A stretch of 64,000 nucleotides of DNA from Marilutibacter spongiae. Its GTDB lineage: Bacteria > Pseudomonadota > Gammaproteobacteria > Xanthomonadales > Xanthomonadaceae. The position numbers were made by a program, and so were the translations under genes. Each line of letters starts with the position of its first letter. Within the stretch, counting starts at the first letter, position 1. Positions 9,367-18,683 of this stretch are shown here, piece by piece. The stretch is taken from assembly GCF_014145325.1 (NCBI RefSeq), contig NZ_JACHTF010000017.1, forward strand, positions 33,911 to 97,910. Reading direction: 5' to 3'. A model generated the notes under the pieces. The model did no database searches, was not told the DNA's origin, and was given only the letters and a program-made list of their open reading frames with translations.

Positions 9367-9450
9367 CCCAGACTGGCAAAGCCGATCACAAAAGTGGATC
9401 ATGACTTTCGACCTGGTACCCCCCAGACACCTGCAGGAAGCGACCCCTCG

Positions 9451-10191
9451 ATGACATCGCCCCACCCGACGATCGGCAGCCTGCTCCGGGCCCTGCGCGC
9501 CCGGAACGACTGGACATTGAAGGAAATGAGCGAGCGTTGCGGCATCCCGCTGTCGACGCTGTCCAAGGTGGAGCACGACCGCCTCACCCTGACCTACGAC
9601 AAGCTCCAGCAACTGGCCCAGCGCCTGGACATGCGCATGTCCGAGCTGTTCGCCGAACAGGATGCCGACGCCGACCCACCCGTCACCGCGCGCCGCAGCA
9701 TCGGCCGCATGGAAGACGCGGTGCGCGTGACCACGCCCAACTACGACTACTACTACATGTGCCCGGAACTGCGCCGCAAGCGCATGATCCCGGTGCTGAC
9801 GCGCGTGCGGGCGAAGAACCTCGACGAGTTCGGCGCGCTGGTGAACCACTCCGGCGAGGAATACGTGCACGTGCTCGAGGGCGCGATCGAGGTACACACG
9901 CAGTTCTACGATCCGGTCGTGCTGACGGCCGGCGAAGGCGTCTACATCGACTCCAACATGGGCCATGCCTATACCGTCGCCGAAGGCTGCGCGGAGGCCC
10001 TGCTGCTGGGCATCTGCTCGAGCCACGACGAACAGCTGCTGGAATCGCTGATGACCCTGCACGGCGACGAGGCCGCGGCGCCGCCGCCGGCGCCCAGGCT
10101 GTCGGCGCGCGCGCGCGGCGCGGCCAACGCGGACAAGCCGGTCGACAAGCCCATCGACAAGCGCAAGCGCGGCCTCAAGCGCACCGGCTGA
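9451..10191 (+). CDS. XRE-type transcriptional regulator with C-terminal cupin domain
   Basis: A 246-residue regulator. Residues about 6-62 form a helix-turn-helix (LKEMSERCGIPLSTLSKVE). Residues about 110-190 form a cupin that should bind a small ligand or metal (HSGEEYVHVLEG, then GEGVYIDSNMGHAY). A basic Lys/Arg-rich tail ends the protein. I chose ATG 9451 (MTSPHP) because the longer frame from 9352 runs over the divergent promoter and AGGAAG lies upstream of 9451. Divergent placement from the D-amino-acid operon makes it the likely local regulator, with the ligand perhaps a D-amino acid or N-acyl derivative. That link is contextual. Confidence 0.82.
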   Translation: MTSPHPTIGSLLRALRARNDWTLKEMSERCGIPLSTLSKVEHDRLTLTYDKLQQLAQRLDMRMSELFAEQDADADPPVTARRSIGRMEDAVRVTTPNYDYYYMCPELRRKRMIPVLTRVRAKNLDEFGALVNHSGEEYVHVLEGAIEVHTQFYDPVVLTAGEGVYIDSNMGHAYTVAEGCAEALLLGICSSHDEQLLESLMTLHGDEAAAPPPAPRLSARARGAANADKPVDKPIDKRKRGLKRTG

Positions 10192-10245
10192 GCGCATGCG
10201 CCACCGTACCGTCGCCGGGTCCGGCGGCGGTTGCGGACGAAACGG

Positions 10246-10274
10246 TTGACATGCCCTTGGCGGCCGTGCTTTTC
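10246..10274 (+). promoter_or_regulatory. Predicted thr operon promoter
   Basis: TTGACA (10246-10251), 17-base spacer, CTTTTC (10269-10274). Transcription would start about 8 bases later, essentially at the leader ATG (10283). The -35-to-ATG distance of 37 bases is identical to that of the ilv leader promoter. Confidence 0.6.
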
Positions 10275-10282
10275 TCGGCCGC

Positions 10283-10450
10283 ATGACGCAACGCAACACG
10301 CTCCCGTCCACGATCCAGCGCACGCCCCGCGGCGGCGTCGCGGTCGTGCGCGCGGCATCGCGCGGCCTGGCGTCGATCCTCACCTCCATCGCGATTACCA
10401 CCACCATTACCACCACCGGCACCCGACAGCCGGGGTGTGATCGCGCGTGA
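10283..10450 (+). CDS. thrL: thr operon leader peptide
   Basis: A 55-codon frame begins MTQRN and contains the run IAITTTITTTGT near residues 37-48, nearly the same Thr/Ile pattern as the enterobacterial thr leader. Ribosome stalling at these codons when threonyl- or isoleucyl-tRNA is short would control read-through into thrA. The ATG lies only eight bases after the -10, so the transcript is probably leaderless and no Shine-Dalgarno is present. The first codons, promoter and length match the ilv leader at 15562. Confidence 0.85.
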   Translation: MTQRNTLPSTIQRTPRGGVAVVRAASRGLASILTSIAITTTITTTGTRQPGCDRA

Positions 10451-10470
10451 AGTAAGCCACCCACGCCGCT

Positions 10471-10519
10471 CCGCCCCCGAACCGGGTGCGGATGCCAGGC
10501 ACCGGGTTCGAAGGCGGGG
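10471..10519 (+). promoter_or_regulatory. Candidate thr attenuator hairpin
   Basis: CCGCCCCCGAACCGGGTGC pairs with GCACCGGGTTCGAAGGCGGG across a short loop, a very stable stem. The lower-loop arm CGGGTGC (10483-10489) can instead pair with GCACCCG (10419-10425) just after the Thr codon run, giving an antiterminator choice. Unlike a classical terminator there is no T run after the stem. A further small stem (GGCGGGGCT with AGCCCGCC, 10513-10538) flanks the thrA Shine-Dalgarno AAGGAAG, so control could also act on translation. Confidence 0.5.
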
Positions 10520-10539
10520 CTCCACAAGGAAGCCCGCCC

Positions 10540-13104
10540 ATGCCACACCCCGCATCGAACAAACGCCAGGACGCCGCCCCGGGCGATGCCCCGTCGCCGA
10601 CGCGCGTCGCCGACGCGCCCCCGCTCCGCCAGCACGTGCAGTGCCAGGCCCACAAGTTCGGCGGCAGCAGCCTGGCCGATGCCGGCCGCATCCGCGCGGC
10701 CGCGGCCCTGGTCGACGACGGCGCCCCCTCGCGCGTGGTCGTGGTCTCGGCCATGCACGGGGTCACCGACGCGCTGATCGGCCTGGCCGACCTCGCGGCG
10801 CGGGGCGAGGACTGGATGCCGGACTGGTCCGCGTTGCGCGCACGCCATCTCGACACCGCGCGCGAACTCCTCGGTGGCGCCGCGCCCGAGGCGGCCCTGG
10901 CCGCCGACTTCGACGCCCTGCATGCCCGCCTGGTCGACATCCGCCCGCGCTGTGGCGTGGAGCCCGACCACGCCGCCTGGGTGCACGGCATGGGCGAAGT
11001 GCTGTCGTCTCGCCTGCTGCAGGCAGCACTCGGGGGCGAGGCCGCCGGCTGGTCGCGCCTGGACGCGCGCGAGGTGCTCGTCGTCCACCCCGGCGAGCTC
11101 GGCGTCGCGGTCGACTGGGAGGCCTCGCGCGCCCTGCTGCGCAGATGGCGCACGCACCACCCGGGCCATGACGTGGTCGTCACCGGTTTCGTAGCGCGTT
11201 CGGCCAACGGCCAGCCGACGACCCTGGGACGCAACGGCAGCGACCATTCCGCGGCGATCTTCTCGGTGCTCTTCGAGGCCGACGCCCTGACCATCTGGAC
11301 CGACGTGGACGGCGTGCTCTCGGCCGACCCGCGCCTCGTCCCGGATGCGGTCTGCCTGCCGATGCTGTCCTATGCCGAGGCCTGCGAGCTGGCCTACTTC
11401 GGCGCCAAGGTCCTGCATCCGCAGACGATGGCCCCGGCGATCAGCCACGAGCTGCCCGTGCGGATCCGCAACTCACGCAACCCGCAGGCGCCTGGCACCC
11501 TGATCAGCGCCACGCCGGGCGAACGCGGGCAGTCGCGCGGCACCCCGGTCAAGGGCGTCAGCCTGGTCGAGGGCCTGGCCGTGCTCGAGCTGTCCGGCGC
11601 CGGCCTGATCGGCGTGCCCGGCACGGCCGAGCGCATGTTCTCCGCGCTCCGCCAGGCCGGCGTCTCGGTGATCATGATCTCGCAGGGTTCGTCCGAACAC
11701 TCCATCTGCTGCGTGGTCAACCAGGTCCAGGCCGACGCCGCGCGCGACGCGGTCGAGGCCGCCTTCGCCGAAGCGATCGGCGACGGCCAGGCGCAGGGCA
11801 TCGCGATGACGCCCGACATCTGCGTGCTCGCCGTGGTCGGCGACGGCATGGTCGGCGTGCCGGGCGTGGCCGCGCGCCTGCTCGGCGGCCTGGCCCAGGC
11901 ACGGGTGAACGTGCGTGCGATCGCCCAGGGCGCGGGCGAGCGCAACATCTCCGTCGCGGTCGCCGCCGCGGATGCGCAGCGCGGCCTGCGCGCCGCGCAC
12001 GCAGCGTTCTGGCTGTCGCCACAAACGCTCTCGATCGGCCTGATCGGACCGGGCAACGTGGGGCGCGCGCTGCTCGAGCAGCTGGCCGGGGCCGCGCCGC
12101 GCTTCTTGGCCGACGCCGCGCCGGGGCATGGCCTGGACCTGCGACTGCGGGCGGTCGCCAACAGCCGCGCCATGCACCTGCACGACAAGGCGCTCGACGC
12201 GGCGACGGCGGTGGATGCGCTGGCGGACGCCGAGGCACTGGACCTGGACCGCTTCGCCGCGCACGTGCGTGCCGAGCACCTGCCGCACGCGATGATCGTC
12301 GACTGCAGCGGCAGCGACGCCGTCGCCGATCGCTACGCCGACTGGCTCGCTGCCGGCATCCACGTGGTCACGCCGAACAAGCATGCCGGCAGCGGCGACT
12401 GGCGCCGCTTCCAGGCCATACGCGCGGCCAGTCGCCACGGCGGCCGGTTCCGTTACGAGGCCACCGTCGGCGCCGGCCTGCCGGTCGTACAGACGCTGCG
12501 CAACCTGCTCGACACCGGCGACGCGCTGCACGGCATCGAAGGCGTCTTCTCGGGCACGCTGGCGTGGCTGTTCAACAAGTTCGACGGCCAAACGCCCTTC
12601 TCCCAACTGGTCCTGGAGGCGCGCGCGAAGGGTTTCACCGAGCCCGATCCGCGCGACGACCTCTCCGGTACCGACGTGGCGCGCAAGCTGGTGATCCTCG
12701 CGCGCGAAGCCGGGCGCGAGCTGTCGCTGGACGATGTCTCGGTGGAGAACCTGGTGCCCGCACCACTGCGCGCGGTCGACCTGGCGGAATTCCTCGAGCG
12801 CATCGCCGAACTCGATCCTCCCATGCAGGCGCGCCTGGAGGCCGCGCGCGCCGCCGGCGGCCAGCTGCGCTACCTCGCCCGGCTCGATCGGGAAGGGCGC
12901 GCCAGCGTCGCCCTCACCGTGCCCGATCCGTCCCACGCGAGCCTGCATGGCCAGTTGACCGACAACCTCATCCAGTTCCGCACCGCCCGTTACCCCGACA
13001 ATCCGTTGGTGGTACAGGGGCCCGGCGCCGGGCCCGAGGTCACCGCGGCCGGCGTGTTCGGCGACATCCTGGCGATCGCGCAGACGCTCGGGGCGCGCGC
13101 ATGA
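10540..13104 (+). CDS. thrA: Bifunctional aspartokinase / homoserine dehydrogenase
   Basis: An 854-residue fusion of the first and third steps of the aspartate pathway. The kinase half shows [13 protein letters not shown] (about 37-49), [12 protein letters not shown] and [12 protein letters not shown]. Two ACT-type regulatory segments follow ([36 protein letters not shown]). The dehydrogenase half starts at about 505 with [15 protein letters not shown] (NAD(P) site) and has TPNKHAG and [11 protein letters not shown]. Length and domain order match E. coli ThrA. ATG 10540 has AAGGAAG nine bases upstream and is preferred over the in-frame ATG at 10486, which lies inside the attenuator. The ACT segments imply threonine feedback inhibition. 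The stop overlaps thrB by four bases. Confidence 0.95.
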   Translation: MPHPASNKRQDAAPGDAPSPTRVADAPPLRQHVQCQAHKFGGSSLADAGRIRAAAALVDDGAPSRVVVVSAMHGVTDALIGLADLAARGEDWMPDWSALRARHLDTARELLGGAAPEAALAADFDALHARLVDIRPRCGVEPDHAAWVHGMGEVLSSRLLQAALGGEAAGWSRLDAREVLVVHPGELGVAVDWEASRALLRRWRTHHPGHDVVVTGFVARSANGQPTTLGRNGSDHSAAIFSVLFEADALTIWTDVDGVLSADPRLVPDAVCLPMLSYAEACELAYFGAKVLHPQTMAPAISHELPVRIRNSRNPQAPGTLISATPGERGQSRGTPVKGVSLVEGLAVLELSGAGLIGVPGTAERMFSALRQAGVSVIMISQGSSEHSICCVVNQVQADAARDAVEAAFAEAIGDGQAQGIAMTPDICVLAVVGDGMVGVPGVAARLLGGLAQARVNVRAIAQGAGERNISVAVAAADAQRGLRAAHAAFWLSPQTLSIGLIGPGNVGRALLEQLAGAAPRFLADAAPGHGLDLRLRAVANSRAMHLHDKALDAATAVDALADAEALDLDRFAAHVRAEHLPHAMIVDCSGSDAVADRYADWLAAGIHVVTPNKHAGSGDWRRFQAIRAASRHGGRFRYEATVGAGLPVVQTLRNLLDTGDALHGIEGVFSGTLAWLFNKFDGQTPFSQLVLEARAKGFTEPDPRDDLSGTDVARKLVILAREAGRELSLDDVSVENLVPAPLRAVDLAEFLERIAELDPPMQARLEAARAAGGQLRYLARLDREGRASVALTVPDPSHASLHGQLTDNLIQFRTARYPDNPLVVQGPGAGPEVTAAGVFGDILAIAQTLGARA

Positions 13105-14123
13105 GCGATACGATGCTCGCCCAGGCCCCATCCGCCACCCCAGGAGATGCCCGCGTGCAGGACGACGCCCCACCCCAGCAGATCGTGCAGGCGCGCGCCT
13201 TCGCGCCCGCCAGCGTCGGCAACATCGGCGTCGGTTTCGACCTGCTGGGCCACACCATCGACGGCCCGCGCGACATCGCGACGGTGCGGCGCATCGACGC
13301 CCCGGAGGTACGCATCCGCGCGATCAGCGGCGACGTCCCCGGGGTCGGCGAACTGCCGCTGGAGGCCGCACGCAACACCGCCGGCCAGGCGCTGCTGTCG
13401 CTGCGCGAGGCGCTCGGCCTGGCCCACGGCTTCGAGCTCTCGCTCGAGAAGGGCATCGCGCTCGGCTCGGGGCTGGGCGGCTCGGCCGCGTCCTGCGTCG
13501 CCGCCCTGGTCGCGGCCAACGCACTGCTCGACGTCCCGCTCACGCGCGATGCCCTCTACGCGCACGCGCTCGATGGCGAGTCCGTCTCCAGCGGCAGCCG
13601 GCATGGCGACAACGTCGCCCCGATGCTGCTAGGCGGCATCGTCATGGCAACCCACGACCGCATGATCGCGTTGCCGGTGCCCGAGGGCCTGCACGCGGTG
13701 GTCGTGCATCCGGCCCAGGTGCTGGAAACCCGCCGCGCCCGCGCCGTGCTCGCCGAGCCGTACCCACTCGACATCGTGGTGCGCCAGAGCGCGCACCTCG
13801 CCCTGTTCCTGACCGGTCTGCAGCGGTCGGACGTCGGGATGCTGCGCGAAGGCCTACGCGACCTGCTCGTCGAGCCGCGCCGCGCACCGCTGATCCCCGG
13901 CTTCGCCGAGGCCCGGCGCGCAGCGCTCGCCGGCGGCGCGATCGGGGCCAGCATCTCAGGCGCCGGGCCCAGCACCTTCGCCTGGTTCGAGTCGCGCGTG
14001 GCCGCCGAAGCCGCCGCCCCGGCCATGCGCGACGCCTTCGTCGACGCGGGTTTCGCGGCCCATGCCTACGTGAGCCCCGTCGCCGGCCCACGCGCCGACG
14101 TGATCGCCACCGACCGGGGCTGA
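13101..14123 (+). CDS. thrB: Homoserine kinase
   Basis: A 340-residue GHMP kinase that phosphorylates homoserine. The ATP-binding motif [12 protein letters not shown] lies near residues 125-136, the N-terminal family motif [11 protein letters not shown] near 34-44, and the C-terminal [13 protein letters not shown] near 284-296. The start ATG overlaps the thrA stop (ATGA). The first 25 residues ([15 protein letters not shown]...) are an extension lacking family similarity; no internal start has a better ribosome site. Confidence 0.93.
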   Translation: MSDTMLAQAPSATPGDARVQDDAPPQQIVQARAFAPASVGNIGVGFDLLGHTIDGPRDIATVRRIDAPEVRIRAISGDVPGVGELPLEAARNTAGQALLSLREALGLAHGFELSLEKGIALGSGLGGSAASCVAALVAANALLDVPLTRDALYAHALDGESVSSGSRHGDNVAPMLLGGIVMATHDRMIALPVPEGLHAVVVHPAQVLETRRARAVLAEPYPLDIVVRQSAHLALFLTGLQRSDVGMLREGLRDLLVEPRRAPLIPGFAEARRAALAGGAIGASISGAGPSTFAWFESRVAAEAAAPAMRDAFVDAGFAAHAYVSPVAGPRADVIATDRG

Positions 14124-14182
14124 CCGCCCCTTCTTGCACAGGAAACCGACGCCGCCCGTCCGCGGGCGGACTGACGATCGCC

Positions 14183-15466
14183 ATGGATTTCACCAGCACC
14201 CGCGGCCAGACGCCGCCCACCGACATCGACACCGCGCTCGTCGCCGGCCTGGCCCCCGACGGCGGCCTCTACGTACCGGCCCGGGTGCCGGCCCTCGCCC
14301 TCGACGGCCCCCACGCCAGCCTTGCCGACACCGCAGCGGCGGTGCTGGCGCCCTTCTTCGAGGGTTCCGCCCTCGCGGGCGACCTAGATGCGATGTGCAC
14401 GACGGCCTATGCATTCCCGTCGCCGCTGCGCGCCCTGGAGGGCAACGGCGACCATCTGCTCGAGCTGTTCCACGGCCCCACCGCGGCCTTCAAGGACTAT
14501 GCCGCGCGCTTCTTGGCCGAAGCGCTGTCGCGCCTGCGCGCGCCGGACGCGCCCGACACCACGATCCTGGTCGCGACCTCCGGCGACACCGGTGCCGCCG
14601 TGGCCGCCGCCTTCCACCGGCGGCCCGGCTTCCGCGTCGCGATCCTCTATCCGGAGGGCCGCGTCTCCCCGCGCCAGGCGCACGGGCTGGGCTGCTGGGG
14701 CGACAACGTGCACGCCTACAGCATCGAGGGCAGCTTCGACGACTGCCAGCGGCTGGTGAAGCAGGCGCTCGCCGACACCGGTCTGCGCCAGCGCATTCCA
14801 CTGGGCTCGGCCAACAGCATCAGCCTCGGCCGGCTGTTGCCACAGACGGCCTACTACGCGCACGCCGCACTGGCGTTCCATGCGCGGCATGGCGAGGCGC
14901 TGAACTTCATCGTGCCGACCGGCAACCTCGGCAACGCCTGCGCGGCGATCCTCGCGCGACGCATGGGCCTGCCGATCGGCGAGGTGCGCCTGGCGACCAA
15001 TGCCAACGACACCCTGCCGCGCTTCTTCGCCGGCGCCGACTACGCCGCGCAGGCCACCCGCGCGACGCTGGCCAACGCCATGGACGTCGGCGCGCCCAGC
15101 AACTTCGAGCGCCTGCGCTACTGGCACGACAGCGACGAGGCCCTGCGTGCATCGACCCGCGCCTCGGCCGTCGCCGATGCCACCATCCGCGACGTCATCC
15201 GCGAGGCGCCGTCGCGGCACGGCATCGTGCCCTGCCCGCATACCGCGACCGGCCTGCACGTGCTCGATGTTTTGCGCGCGAGCGGAGACGTGCGCCCATG
15301 GGCGGTGGTCGCGACCGCGCACCCGGCGAAGTTCGACTCGATCGTCGAGCCGCTCGTCGGGCACCCGGTCGAGGTGCCGCCTGCGCTCGCCGCGTCGCTG
15401 TCGCAACCCGCGCATGCGAGCCGCCTGACGGCCTCGTATGAGACCTTGGTCGAAGTCCTGCAATGA
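14183..15466 (+). CDS. thrC: Threonine synthase
   Basis: A 427-residue PLP enzyme converting O-phosphohomoserine to threonine. The PLP-lysine region is HGPTAAFKDYAARF near residue 95-108, followed by VATSGDTGAAVAAAF (phosphate loop) and PTGNLGNACAA. N-terminal STRGQTPPTDIDTAL matches the family. It follows thrB by 59 bases, ending the thr block. No terminator is evident before the ilv leader, so read-through is possible. Confidence 0.94.
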   Translation: MDFTSTRGQTPPTDIDTALVAGLAPDGGLYVPARVPALALDGPHASLADTAAAVLAPFFEGSALAGDLDAMCTTAYAFPSPLRALEGNGDHLLELFHGPTAAFKDYAARFLAEALSRLRAPDAPDTTILVATSGDTGAAVAAAFHRRPGFRVAILYPEGRVSPRQAHGLGCWGDNVHAYSIEGSFDDCQRLVKQALADTGLRQRIPLGSANSISLGRLLPQTAYYAHAALAFHARHGEALNFIVPTGNLGNACAAILARRMGLPIGEVRLATNANDTLPRFFAGADYAAQATRATLANAMDVGAPSNFERLRYWHDSDEALRASTRASAVADATIRDVIREAPSRHGIVPCPHTATGLHVLDVLRASGDVRPWAVVATAHPAKFDSIVEPLVGHPVEVPPALAASLSQPAHASRLTASYETLVEVLQ

Positions 15467-15524
15467 CAACGCCCGCCACGCGGCGACCGTTCGTCATCCG
15501 GCCGGGCCATTTCACAAGAAACTG

Positions 15525-15553
15525 TTGACACCCTCGAATCGACCGTGTTTATC
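15525..15553 (+). promoter_or_regulatory. Predicted ilv-leu operon promoter
   Basis: TTGACA (15525-15530), 17-base spacer, TTTATC (15548-15553). The leader ATG begins eight bases after the -10, as in the thr promoter, so the transcript should begin at or within a base or two of the start codon. Confidence 0.65.
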
Positions 15554-15561
15554 TCCAAGCC

Positions 15562-15729
15562 ATGACGCAGCGCAGCAACCCTTCGCAGACGATGACCGCC
15601 CGGGCCGACGGCCCGGCCGAGGCGCTGCGTGACGCGCTTCCCGTGATCCTGGCGACCGCATCGGCGGCGCTCATTCTCGTACTCGTACTTATTACCGGGC
15701 CACTCAGCGCGGGGTACGGGGTTGCGTAG
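15562..15729 (+). CDS. ilvL: ilv-leu operon leader peptide
   Basis: A 55-codon frame begins MTQRS and carries the control run [12 protein letters not shown] near residues 37-48. The Leu, Ile and Val codons allow multivalent attenuation by all three end products. Its first codons, length and promoter spacing parallel the thr leader. Transcription and translation probably start together, since no Shine-Dalgarno is present and the -10 is eight bases away. Confidence 0.87.
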   Translation: MTQRSNPSQTMTARADGPAEALRDALPVILATASAALILVLVLITGPLSAGYGVA

Positions 15730-15769
15730 GTAACAAGCAAACCCAGGTCGAAACACCAAGACCCCGCGC
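15707..15769 (+). promoter_or_regulatory. ilv antiterminator pairing (GCGCGGGGT / ACCCCGCGC)
   Basis: GCGCGGGGT at 15707-15715, inside the end of the leader gene, is perfectly complementary to ACCCCGCGC at 15761-15769, the first arm of the terminator. The two pairings exclude one another. A ribosome stalled on the Leu/Ile/Val run would leave the first segment free and favour antitermination. Confidence 0.8.
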
Positions 15770-15790
15770 CAGTAATGGCGCGGGGTTTTT
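15762..15790 (+). terminator. ilv attenuator terminator
   Basis: CCCCGCGCC, loop AGTAAT, GGCGCGGGG, then TTTTT: a classical intrinsic terminator between the leader gene and ilvD. Confidence 0.9.
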
Positions 15791-15843
15791 CGTTTTCCAG
15801 GCTCCGAAATCCACTCGAACACGACACCCAGGAAGTCCGACAC

Positions 15844-17574
15844 GTGAGAAGCAACGCCATCAAGCAAGGTCCCGCGCACGCGCCGGCACGCGCCATGCTC
15901 CGCGCCACCGGGCGCGACGACGCCGCCATCGCCAAGCCGTTCGTCGGCGTCGTCCACACCTGGACCGACGTCTCGCCGTGCAACCTGACCCTGCGCGAGC
16001 TCGCCGGCCACGTGCGCGAGGGCGTGGAAGGCGCCGGTGGCACCGCGGTGGAGTTCAATACCATCGCCATCACCGACGGCATCGCGATGGGCACCGACGG
16101 CATGCGCGCCTCGCTGGCATCGCGCGAGACGATCGCCGACTCGATCGAACTGGCGATCACCGGCCACAGCCTGGATGCGATGGTGCTGCTGGTCGGCTGC
16201 GACAAGACCATCCCCGCCGCGGCGATGGCGGCGGCCCGGCTGGACGTGCCGACGGTGATCCTTTACGGCGGCACGATCATGCCCGGCAGTTGTCCGTCGA
16301 AGGACGGCAAGGACACCCCGCTGACCGTGCAGGACGTGTTCGAGGCGGTCGGCGCGCACGCGGCAGGACGCATCGACGACGACGAGCTGCACCGCGTCGA
16401 GTCGCATGCCTGCCCCGGTGCCGGCGCCTGCGGCGGCCAGTTCACCGCCAACACCATGGCGATGGTGCTCACTTTCCTGGGTTTGTCGCCGCTGCAGCTC
16501 AACGACATCCCGGCGATCCACGCGGACAAGCCCGGCGCGGCGAAAGCCTGCGGCGCGCTGGTCATGCAGCAGTTGCGCAATGGCGGGCCGACACCGCGCG
16601 CCCTTCTCTCTCCCGCCGCGCTGCGCAACGCCGCGCGTGCGGTGTCGGCCACCGCCGGTTCCACCAACGCCGCGCTGCACCTGCTGGCGATCGCCCACGA
16701 AGCCGGGGTCGCCTTCGACCTGGAGGAGTTCGAGGCCGCGGCGTCGACACCGGTCATCGCCGATCTCAAGCCGGGCGGCCGCTATACCGCGGCGGAGATG
16801 TTCGAACAGGGCGGCTGCGCCCTGGTGGCGCGCGAGTTGCGCGTCGCCGGCCTGATCGAGGACGTGCCCACGGTGACCGGGCGGTCCTTTTTCGCCGAGC
16901 TCGACGCCGTGTCCGCGCCGGCGCACCAGGACGTGGTGCGTCCGATCGCCTCGCCGCTGAAGCCGCGCGGCGGCTATTCGATCCTCTATGGCGACCTTGC
17001 CCCGGAAGGCTGCATCGTCAAGCTGGCCGGCCACGGGCGCGACCACTTCGAGGGCCCGGCGCGCGTGTTCGACTCCGAGGAGGCCGCGTTCGCCGCGGTG
17101 CAGGCGCGCAAGGTGCAGGCCGGCGACGTCGTGGTGATCCGCTTCGAAGGTCCGACCGGCGGCCCGGGCATGCGCGAGATGCTGGCGGTGACCGCCGCGC
17201 TCGTCGGCCAGGGCCTGGGCAACGACGTCGCGCTGATCACCGACGGCCGCTTCAGTGGCGCCACCCACGGCTTCATGGTTGGCCACATCGCACCGGAAGC
17301 GGCGCACGGCGGTCCGATCGCGCGCCTGCGCGACGGCGACCGCGTGCGCATCGACGTCGGCACGCGCCGCATCGACGTCGATGCCGACCTCGCCACGCGC
17401 AGCCCCGCCGCGTTCTCGCCGCGCGTGCGCACCGGCGCGTTGGCCAAGTACGCACGCCTGGTCCGCTCCGCGTCGAAGGGCGCGGTCACCGCGCCCGGCC
17501 CGCTGGACGACGCGCGCGCCATTCCTTCGGCCCTCATCGAAACCGCGCGCGAGCGCGAACCCGCGCCCGCCTGA
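15844..17574 (+). CDS. ilvD: Dihydroxy-acid dehydratase
   Basis: A 576-residue Fe-S dehydratase of isoleucine and valine synthesis. Cluster cysteines and neighbours are visible in [17 protein letters not shown] and [29 protein letters not shown] is the C-terminal family motif. GTG at 15844 is chosen because AGGAAG lies eight bases upstream and homologous sequence begins there. An upstream ATG (15775) falls inside the attenuator. It is the first structural gene after the attenuator; 77 bases separate it from ilvC. Confidence 0.93.
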   Translation: MRSNAIKQGPAHAPARAMLRATGRDDAAIAKPFVGVVHTWTDVSPCNLTLRELAGHVREGVEGAGGTAVEFNTIAITDGIAMGTDGMRASLASRETIADSIELAITGHSLDAMVLLVGCDKTIPAAAMAAARLDVPTVILYGGTIMPGSCPSKDGKDTPLTVQDVFEAVGAHAAGRIDDDELHRVESHACPGAGACGGQFTANTMAMVLTFLGLSPLQLNDIPAIHADKPGAAKACGALVMQQLRNGGPTPRALLSPAALRNAARAVSATAGSTNAALHLLAIAHEAGVAFDLEEFEAAASTPVIADLKPGGRYTAAEMFEQGGCALVARELRVAGLIEDVPTVTGRSFFAELDAVSAPAHQDVVRPIASPLKPRGGYSILYGDLAPEGCIVKLAGHGRDHFEGPARVFDSEEAAFAAVQARKVQAGDVVVIRFEGPTGGPGMREMLAVTAALVGQGLGNDVALITDGRFSGATHGFMVGHIAPEAAHGGPIARLRDGDRVRIDVGTRRIDVDADLATRSPAAFSPRVRTGALAKYARLVRSASKGAVTAPGPLDDARAIPSALIETAREREPAPA

Positions 17575-17651
17575 AACCCCGTTCCCGACCACCCGCCCCG
17601 GCGGCCCCTTCCGTTCCACGCACTCCCACCGACATCCACAAGGACACCGCA

Positions 17652-18683
17652 ATGAGTTCACCCAGCCAGACCGGCCCGAAACCCCGCATCGCCATCGTCG
17701 GCTACGGCAGCCAGGGGCGCGCGCATGCGCTCAACCTGCGCGACTCCGGCTTCGACGTCACCATCGGCCTGCGGCCCGGCGGCCCGACCGGGATCAAGGC
17801 CCGGGCCGACGGCTTCACCGTCACCACGCCGGCCGAGGCCGTCAAGGGCGCCGAACTGGTCGCGGTGCTGACCCCCGACATGGTCCAGGCGCAGCTCTAC
17901 GGCGAGGTCATCGAACCCAACATCGCGCCCGGCGCCTGCCTGCTGTTCGCGCATGGGTTCAACGTCCACTACCAGCAGATCAATCCGCGCGAGGACCTGG
18001 ACGTGGTGCTCGTGGCGCCCAAGGGCCCCGGCGCCCTGGTTCGCCGCGAATACGAGATCGGCCGCGGCGTGCCGTCCGTCTACGCGGTCTACCAGGACCG
18101 CAGCGGCGGGGCCGAAGCGCTGGCGCTGGCCTATTGCGCCGGCATCGGCGGCGCCCGCCAGAACGCCATCAAGACCACGTTCAAGGAAGAGACCGAGACC
18201 GACCTGTTCGGCGAGCAGGCCGTGCTGTGCGGCGGCGCCACCAAGCTCGTGCAGGCCGGCTGGGAAACCCTGGTCGAAGCCGGCTACCAGCCCGAGGTCG
18301 CCTACTACGAGTGCCTGCACGAGCTGAAGCTGATCGTCGACCTGTTCTACGAGGGCGGGGTGACGCGCATGCACGAGTTCATCAGCGAGACCGCGCAGTA
18401 CGGGGCGCTGACGCGCGGTCCCTACGTCGTGGACGAGAACGCCAAGGCGCAGATGAAGAAGGTGCTGGCGGAGATCCAGGACGGTACCTTCGCCCGCCAA
18501 TGGATCGCCGAGTACGCGGCGGGCAACACCCGGTACAAGGCGCTCAAGCAGGCCGACCTGGACCATCCGATCGAAGCGGTGGGCCGGAAGCTGCGCGCCA
18601 ACATGAAGTGGCTGTCGACCGCGCCGCAGGCCGCACCCGCCGCCGCGGCCGAGGCCCCGCAACCGGAAGAGGCCGCCGCATGA
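17652..18683 (+). CDS. ilvC: Ketol-acid reductoisomerase (class I)
   Basis: A 343-residue short-form enzyme. The NADPH site [19 protein letters not shown] lies at about 15-33. The catalytic C-terminal knotted domain includes [16 protein letters not shown] and [13 protein letters not shown]. An Ala/Pro-rich tail of about 20 residues is added. AAGGA precedes the ATG. It overlaps ilvG by four bases (ATGA), indicating coupling. The class is shorter than the 490-residue E. coli enzyme. Confidence 0.94.
   Translation: MSSPSQTGPKPRIAIVGYGSQGRAHALNLRDSGFDVTIGLRPGGPTGIKARADGFTVTTPAEAVKGAELVAVLTPDMVQAQLYGEVIEPNIAPGACLLFAHGFNVHYQQINPREDLDVVLVAPKGPGALVRREYEIGRGVPSVYAVYQDRSGGAEALALAYCAGIGGARQNAIKTTFKEETETDLFGEQAVLCGGATKLVQAGWETLVEAGYQPEVAYYECLHELKLIVDLFYEGGVTRMHEFISETAQYGALTRGPYVVDENAKAQMKKVLAEIQDGTFARQWIAEYAAGNTRYKALKQADLDHPIEAVGRKLRANMKWLSTAPQAAPAAAAEAPQPEEAAA

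Noticed and set aside
9352..9450. N-terminal extension of the HTH-cupin regulator
   Set aside because: The extension would overlap the divergent promoter and has no similarity to the family; ATG 9451 has AGGAAG upstream.
10486..10539. Upstream ATG for thrA
   Set aside because: It lies inside the attenuator hairpin; AAGGAAG and aspartokinase similarity support 10540.
15775..15843. Upstream ATG for ilvD
   Set aside because: It falls within the terminator arm; AGGAAG upstream of GTG 15844 fits better.
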